NCBI GenBank assembly: GCA_038501785.1 | Contig: JBAMJR010000053.1 | Span: forward strand, 1,496,001 to 1,560,000 | DNA length: 64,000 nt | Direction of reading: 5' to 3' | DNA from: Myoxocephalus aenaeus | Taxonomy: Eukaryota; Chordata; Actinopteri; Perciformes; Cottidae | Shown: positions 57,371-64,000 of the stretch, in pieces | How positions within the stretch are numbered: position 1 is the first letter of the stretch | Layout of the letters: the number at the start of each line of letters is the position of its first letter | The notes under the pieces: generated by a model | The model's input: the letters and a program-made list of their open reading frames with translations, nothing else | Databases searched by the model: none | Told to the model about the DNA's origin: nothing | Made by a program: the position numbers and the translations under genes

Positions 57371-59885
57371 AGGATGACTTCCCAAAAACTTGACCTGACC
57401 ATAAACAATGTTTAAATTGGTGTTTAGTAAATATTAGTTTATTAACAGTGTCATAGCATTCAGCTCACATCAGTCACAATTTGTCTTTAAATTCCACATC
57501 TACTTTGTTTGTCATGAAGTTCTCTGTTGAATGAATGAAGAGAATCAGATTATCAGATTATCAGATTACATTTTGGATGATGCCATTTGCATTAACGTTG
57601 GGTCAAACAACTGTGACGGATGCAAAAAAGTGCACAAAAATCACACCCTCTTTTGAAAACTTTAATGATGGGCAAAAGTGTCGGTGGTTGGTGTGTAAAC
57701 GTGACGCAACGTGTTTAGTTTTTAAACAAACACTAGGAGCGGGAAACACAAATGCAGATCCAGACAAACGCAGACACAAAACAGCCATGTTTAGAAATGC
57801 CAAAGGCCGATTATGTAAGTGTGCACATAATGTCTTCTTTATATTTAGATACTACAAACAATGTTGGAACATCAGACACTCTGCACTCTCTCCCGGTGAG
57901 GTGCATTGCTATGGAGCTTGACACTGTTGGGATCTGGCAGGAGCGTGTTTGGTTAACAGCAAGTATGAAAACTAAATCATTGAAGTCAATAAAAGTATTA
58001 AAATCAAGAAGTTAACATATATGAACCACAACGAGGCATCACCCTGGGATCAGGGACAAATAACCAAACTGTAGATAAAGTCTCAAAATTGTTGTTCATT
58101 TGAGCAAAGGCTATTACCTCCAGCTAATAAAAAACAATAATATAAATCAACAAATATCTATTATATAACAAGCATACTACCTAAAAGCGACAAACAATCA
58201 CATGGTGAGGTGTGTGTGTGGGGGGGGGAGAGAGACAAAGAAGAGAGGGAGAGCCAGAAGGCGGACGTATTCACATAAAGTAATCACGTCATGAAATATA
58301 CTCTGCGATGACGGCGAGGCCACGATTATTTAACGTGGGTTCAAAACAGCGTGACAGTGTTATGTGTGTGTGTGAGTGTGTGTATATGTGTGTTGGTTAG
58401 TTTGAAAGAAACAAAGGAAGAAAGCAGTCAGGCAGATCATCACCGCAGCAGCAAAGTACAGCACCTGTAACTTTATCACACAGAAGAACTCGGGTTCAGC
58501 CCCTGGACCTTTAACTCATAAAGTACAGCTTACCGACACAACAAAGCACTGCAGCGTGAAACAACACATTAACACATTACAGTTATGTTACACAACACTG
58601 AATGCTGGTAAAATGCACACTAACGCAGTTAATAGTACAGTTAACTTAAACAAAACAAGGTTACAAACACATTATGAACTTCTATTATGCCCAGACAAAC
58701 GTCTCTTATTGAGATTGCTTTGTAGCAGTTTTTGTGTTTCTTTACAATTTCTTTCTCTATTCGGGAAACAGAGCTTCACTGGTTCGACAGCTACACGGCA
58801 AACAAATCCTCCGTATGACAGCGGGAATTAATTATTCGAAAGTTAAGGGAATTCCTCCCTTCTACGACTTGAATAGGAAGAGAGCGGGGCGTTGAAGTTA
58901 TCCTTCTCTTTCTTTGAAGAGTACCTTCTGCAGGTAAAGATGTGGAGTACGGGCAAGTTATCCGTTTTCTCCTTCGGGATCCAAAAACTGTTCAGCAAAG
59001 TTAAGACTAACACCGAGGGGGTTTTCTTGTTTCACCTCCTTCAGCAACCTGAGTCACATGGACGGTACAGTCATGCTGAGCACTGGTTTATATAGCCCTG
59101 GTGATGTCATGGCCAATCATCTGATGAGGCACCAGTAAACTGGTTTGACCCTCACACAGTTAGTGTAGTTAAACCTAGCCCAGGTAGGCCGGTTTCCTTT
59201 GTTTTAGCCACATGGTGAAGTCCCAACAACACATTCTATCACATTTTAAACAAATAACATAGTGACGACGAGTAGGTGTGCACGAAGGCCTCGGGCCACA
59301 TCAAAAATTACCTCCATGTCAGTACAAGCACAGTACTGGAATATTGGAATATTGTTGAAAAAAGCCGCTTCCAGCTTGTCTAGTTCTTGGAATATCTTCA
59401 GGCAGTGTTTGGTGGAAAGACCAATTCACCTCAAGTGTTTTTCCGCTAAAAAGCTTTCCGGATATGGAAAGTCTTTCCAAAATAAAAGCTTTCTCTTTAA
59501 TCGGGTGATATGTTATGGATTTAAATCTTGATTATCAGGCATAGAAAAGCAATGACACACATTGGAAAGAGATGTACTTGTCAGGATATAACATTATTAA
59601 CTCACTGCTTATGACACAGTAAGCATGTTACTTGTCAACATGTAGGCATGTTACTGTAACAGCTATGTTGACTGTTCAGCTCTTTGTGTCTCACTGTGTT
59701 AAAACGATGTGTTGTTCAGCATCAAAGCCATAGTATGAGGTTGGGTTTTCTTTCCCTCCGGTTTTACTAATTGTTTTACCAACCACGAGGCTCATGTGAG
59801 TTCAAGCTGAAAGTTCTATCATTGAAGCCCAACTGGTTCCAAAACTAATCTTAATTTCCTATCCTGCCCTGATGCTAAAGGCTAT
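57371..59885. other. no gene seen
   Basis: 57545-57568 has three copies of ATCAGATT. GT-rich runs are at 58208-58230 and 58360-58392. A 128-codon frame at 57535-57921 starts inside that tandem and lacks any motif. Confidence 0.45.
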
Positions 59886-59944
59886 TCATGCTTTGGTAGA
59901 AAACCATCCATCCATCCATTCAGTCATGCTTTGGTAGACAACCA
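59886..59944. repeat. (TCCA)n insert flanked by a 21-bp direct repeat
   Basis: TCATGCTTTGGTAGAAAACC (then A) at 59886-59906 recurs at 59924-59944 with one change. Between them lies TCCATCCATCCATTCAG. This looks like a target-site duplication around a retroposon tail. Confidence 0.7.
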
Positions 59945-60299
59945 TAGTAACAAAATAATACGATGAAATCTGGTTTGTATTGTTCTTCAGAACCAAATAT
60001 GTTGTGATAAAAAAAAAGAGGAACTTGCAAAACCACAAATGGCTATATTATGGAAAAGTCAAGACATGCAAGACTAATGTCACAAAACAGCTGCAACCGA
60101 TATGTTGAAAGTCACAACAATAGTTCTTGAGTTGAGTAAATTGTAATTTCTTTCTGATTCACTTGATATAAGGCATTTAAAAAGCTTGTCTACGGATTCA
60201 GAGCATTCTAGGAAGCAACATCGGGATTCCAGACTCAAGAACATTGATTCTTAAATTCTGTAAAACCCAACAGCAAACATGTTCTTGTCAAATACCAAT

Positions 60300-60450
60300 G
60301 CGTGGTCATTGGCCTTACACGTCCTACTGTTTGAAAGTCATGTAACACAACTACAGTGTAATAAGTCAACGTTGATGTTTCACAAGGGACATGAACAGCG
60401 GTTAACTGGGTGAACGTCCCGTCTTTGTTTGACCCACCCATCGCCTCAAA
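60300..60450 (+). repeat. dispersed repeat family B, copy 4
   Basis: AAGTCAACGTTGATGTTTCA, CAAGGGACATGAACAGCGGT, AACTGGGTGAACGTCC and GTTTGACCCACCCATCGCC. Confidence 0.6.
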
Positions 60451-62975
60451 CCTCCAGGGGGCAACCCTCTTGGTTCATTCGTCAACGAATCGGCCATTTT
60501 GGTGACTACTACTTTTTCTATCCTTAAAGCACTTATGAAAAGCTAATTTAAAGTTTAAAAACTCTCTACCCACCAGCAACACCAGGCACAACACTCTAGA
60601 GGAGCGAGGATTGTGAAACAGGGAGCCTGTGTTGCCCCAACAATGAGGAGCAATGAGATTTGTTTTGGGGGATTTCTACTTGAATACCATCCCCACACAC
60701 AGTGTCAGATCTCAGAGCTCCCAACCAGCACATGAACGCACCACACCGGCACACTTTTTGCATCAGTTCAAGCCTTCAAGTGTATTATCGGCAAGTTACA
60801 TAAAAGTCTCAAGGCAACATAATACGGTGACAGTTTACACATATCTAATGTCACTATTAATACAGAGCTTTGCACCCTACTGTATCTGATTATGATCACG
60901 TCAATAAAGCCTTTTGAATTTGATTACCTTTCTCAAGCTCTACAACTTGACTTTCACACTGTGTGTAAACACAGCCGCCGTGAAGATTAGCTCCAAGTGA
61001 AAAGCATGTCCTGTATCTACATAATGTTTTGTGGATTAAACATAGTTTTGTCATACTTGAACAAAAGTATCCATTTAAAAAAAACTTTAAATTATCGGAT
61101 ATGAATGGTTTACGATGTGTGATGTGAGACCCCCGCGGATATTATTCTACCGCAATCCTCACTTCCTCAAGGCCATGTCTAGGGTTCAGGCTGTGGCTTC
61201 GGGGCTCGGATTAAAGTTAGGATTAGTCTCATGTTAGGGTTAGAGTTTAACCAAAAGAGAAGACAAGTAGGGATTGGGTTTGTGCGTGTTTGTGTGAGTG
61301 GGTGGTTTCACCCTCGGGTTGTCTGAACATCTGTCAGCTCGAGTATCAAAGGTGGCCACCAACCTGACCCGTCCGTCCACACAGCTGTCACCGATAGGCC
61401 TCGCATTCTATAGGGAGAAAACAAAGATGGCCGCTACCCGTGTATTTGAGCTGGCATTACATGACAGCTAGTTCCAGACAAACCCTGCGAGACACGCTGG
61501 AGGTGTACCTTTCATTTCAGTAAAGCATTAAAAGCTGTTGTTAACAACAGGGAATCCATCACTGTGAATGCATCATGTGTGAAACAAGAAGGAAACGCAA
61601 GAGCCCTTGAACACAAAGCTGTGTTTTCCATCTTTTTTCATGGATGTGATGTAAGAGCAGTGAAAGAAGGTAAAAACATGTGGCCAAAACAACATCTCCA
61701 TGTCTCAGCAAATTATACAATGGGCTTTGGTTTAGCAGATTAACAAGAACTCACTTGGATTGTGTAAATCTCTGTTGAAACTGACAGATCTTGGGTAGAT
61801 TTGACTTGACTGGTTGTAGTTTCATAGCTCTAATCAGGAAACGGTAATCGCTTTACTGGCAAAAGGCTCTAGATCTAAATCTGATGTAATCACTTAATAT
61901 AAGCCATTAGCACATTGGATGAGGCTGACTCGTCTACCAAATGTCAAGGAAATATGTGCACAACTTTTTTAGAAGCCCATCTGACTCTTTTGGACCATTT
62001 ACTCTATACCGTATTGAAGGGCAATTTTGAGGAACTTTTTTTAGTATTTCTTTTTTATGTTACTTTATACTTCTACTTCACTACATTTTACAGGGATTCA
62101 TGTACTTTTTTATTGCATTACAATTATCTGACAGCTCTAGTAACTTGTGGCTTTTCAGGTTAAGATGTTGAAATTGTTCAGGCCATGAAATAAAACCCAT
62201 CAAAAAAGAAACATAAAGAAAGTAAGAAAATAAAACCCCATGAAAATGGTATTATTACTTTTACTTCAGTAAAGAAAGTGTACTTCTTCCACCAAAGGTG
62301 TTATGGGTAATTTAATTTGAATGAATTACATAAAAGACCCAAAAATATGTAATATAGATCAAAATGAACGCTGAAAATCCAATACAAACAGGAAGTAGTC
62401 AATGTGATTATTCGCCTGCTTTCCATAAATGTATTATTGGCCTACTGGTGGACAGACGAAGCTACTAGTCAACGTGGGCATGACCATGCATATAATCTAC
62501 ATATAAACATAACCAATCAGTAAAGGCTGATTAGTAAGTGAAAGATGGTCCCGGACGGGAATTCATCCCGGTCGACCAGTCTATCAGCCATCAGCTGTAT
62601 CAGCATCGGGATGTTATCAGGAGGTCACTGAGTCTGCGAGGGTAGGAGTACAGAGTGAAGGGAGGAGGACATAAAGATCCCAGACAGTAAATGTGAGGGA
62701 GATAAAGAAAATCATTGAGACGGCGAGGCAGATTACCGGGTCAAAACGGACAGAGAGAGGCGGGCTGAGCTGTCATATGACTGAGCTGTTGGGAAGCCTC
62801 ACCTTGAGACCACATGATCTCTATCTGCTCTGTCTCTGGGAATTGTGGGAAAGACGAGGAGAGGAACTTTTGTCTCTGCGCTAGGATTTCAGTTAAGATT
62901 TAAACTTGTTAACATCACGGTAAGTGTTTTAGGTGACAGGTTAAAGGAATGAATTCCCCTTGACTGAATGTCCTG

Positions 62976-62976
<1 letters not shown>
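60451..62976. other. no gene supported
   Basis: 61195-61250 has TTAGGGTTAG-like phrases. 61140-61460 is less AT-rich. 62690-62880 is a purine-rich open stretch ending before a good donor (ATCACG then GTAAGTG at 62920), which could be an untranslated exon of a neighbouring gene, but nothing confirms it. Confidence 0.4.

Positions 62977-63029
<53 letters not shown>
62977..63029. repeat. (TG)n microsatellite
   Basis: About 26 perfect TG units. Confidence 0.95.
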
Positions 63030-63031
<2 letters not shown>

Positions 63032-64000
63032 CTGCTCCTTTGCACTGCTCGGTTTCCACTGAGCAGAGGAACGCTGTCCAATCCAAATCCTCCCAGCGTG
63101 TGTTGCTCTGACTAGCCGTAAGAATGTGCGACGTATAAACAGTCGGCTAAATGTGTAAACCATCTTGGAGCAGTGAAACTGCGAAACATATAGAATTGAG
63201 GGGAACAGCTTGATCCACACAGACTCGGTGGGGGAAGTGTGGGGAGGAAATCCAAACTTTTTTCCCAAACACATGCGGAACATCTTTTGTCTCTCTCATC
63301 CCTTTGGAATGAAGCGTCACATTAACGCGCATCACTTCATGGAACGCCTTCGTAATGGACGTGAGGGACATCAGAGCCCAGAATCCTTGCAGACGTCACT
63401 CATGTTCACTAACCTGCTAGAAAAACCCTTAAGGCGCTTGACCCCAGCCATCTTGCAAAAACCACATTTGACGCAAATCTATTCGAAAAGTACTTGAGCT
63501 CCTTGACTTTTATTACGAAACCCTTCAATGTCTCGAAAAGCAGAAACAACCTGAGAGAAACAGGTTTTTTTTCAAGTTTAGAGTTGCAGAGTGATGGGTG
63601 GACCTCGGTCCCTGTTGGTGCTTTTGAAGGTGCTAATTGTAGAAACAAGTATAAGTGGCAAGATATGGTAATTTGATTTAGTGTCAACCACCAAACTTTT
63701 CCTCTTTGTGTGTTTACATTTACGATGGTACGTCGAAGATCTAATTAAAATCTCATGACCGGATCTCGACAAATGCAGCACAAATGTCGCTAGATTATTT
63801 AAGTGTGTCATTTGAGTTGGGGTCTGGATCCAAAAGCACATGATCCTCGGGTCACGGGTTCCTGATGAGCAACTTTCAGTTCAAGGACAAGTTCTGAATT
63901 TGTCAAGCCTGTCCTAAAAGTGTTTGTTGCTGTCATCATTGCTCTTGTTCACACTGACCACTGAGAGGTTTCTTTCTAATTTACTTCCAATGTAAGAGAT
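63030..64000. other. no gene seen to the window end
   Basis: Only short overlapping frames on both strands, none with splice or motif support. Confidence 0.5.

Noticed and set aside
61195..61250. TTAGGGTTAG phrases as interstitial telomeric repeat
   Set aside because: Only one or two imperfect units. Common simple sequence in fish.
62693..62930. Open stretch MREIKKIIETARQITG with a donor at 62920
   Set aside because: The opening residues vaguely recall the end of LINE proteins, but the similarity stops after about 16 residues and no further support exists.
1..64000. tRNA, rRNA or CRISPR features
   Set aside because: No cloverleaf with proper A and B boxes and acceptor stem apart from a SINE-like fragment at 35098. 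No regularly spaced repeat array with unique spacers.

Overview
This is a piece of a teleost fish nuclear genome, probably a percomorph. It is AT-leaning and gene-poor, and it is full of long (CA)n/(TG)n microsatellites. It carries two Tc1/mariner transposons and many degraded copies of short interspersed repeats that I know from perciform and related fish genomes. Bacterial-style features (operons, ribosome binding sites, CRISPR) are absent, and genes are split by introns.

Two genes can be supported, both on the minus strand. (1) ntf3 (neurotrophin-3): the main coding exon at 33134-34009 holds almost the whole prepro-protein, with a splice acceptor at its 5' side, so the upstream exon or exons lie at higher coordinates. 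(2) An unrecognised small coiled-coil gene between about 17.5 and 10.87 kb. I assembled it by hand from short exons (17450-17539, 17070-17131, 15879-15998, 15706-15774, 11477-11572, 10920-11009). Their reading phases fit end to end, and a stop codon is followed 46 bases later by an AATAAA signal. A GC-rich, coding-looking block at 20490-20730 may be a further upstream exon.

Mobile DNA. An apparently intact Tc1/mariner element (42872-44437) encodes a 337-aa transposase with DD37E spacing, and its inverted repeats have an outer-plus-inner layout. A second element (52733-53951) has perfect 29-bp inverted repeats, DD36E spacing and one frameshift, and sits inside a (TA)n tract. A probable endogenous-retrovirus LTR with leader and splice donor lies at 21300-21960 and has a duplicated TSS-proximal block. 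Other items are a hAT-like remnant near 10.0-10.7 kb, a 254-bp foldback element (4652-4905), a perfect 45-bp-arm palindrome (46401-46500), an 18-bp-arm hairpin (46176-46216) and a 223-bp MITE (54052-54274).

Layout: 1-10 kb repeats and foldback; 10-21 kb coiled-coil gene with its intron repeats; 21-33 kb LTR relic and dispersed repeats; 33-34 kb ntf3; 34-64 kb ntf3 upstream region with microsatellites, the two Tc1-type elements, hairpins and MITEs. Five dispersed repeat families, called A to E in the entries, occur several times each. No RNA gene was recognised.
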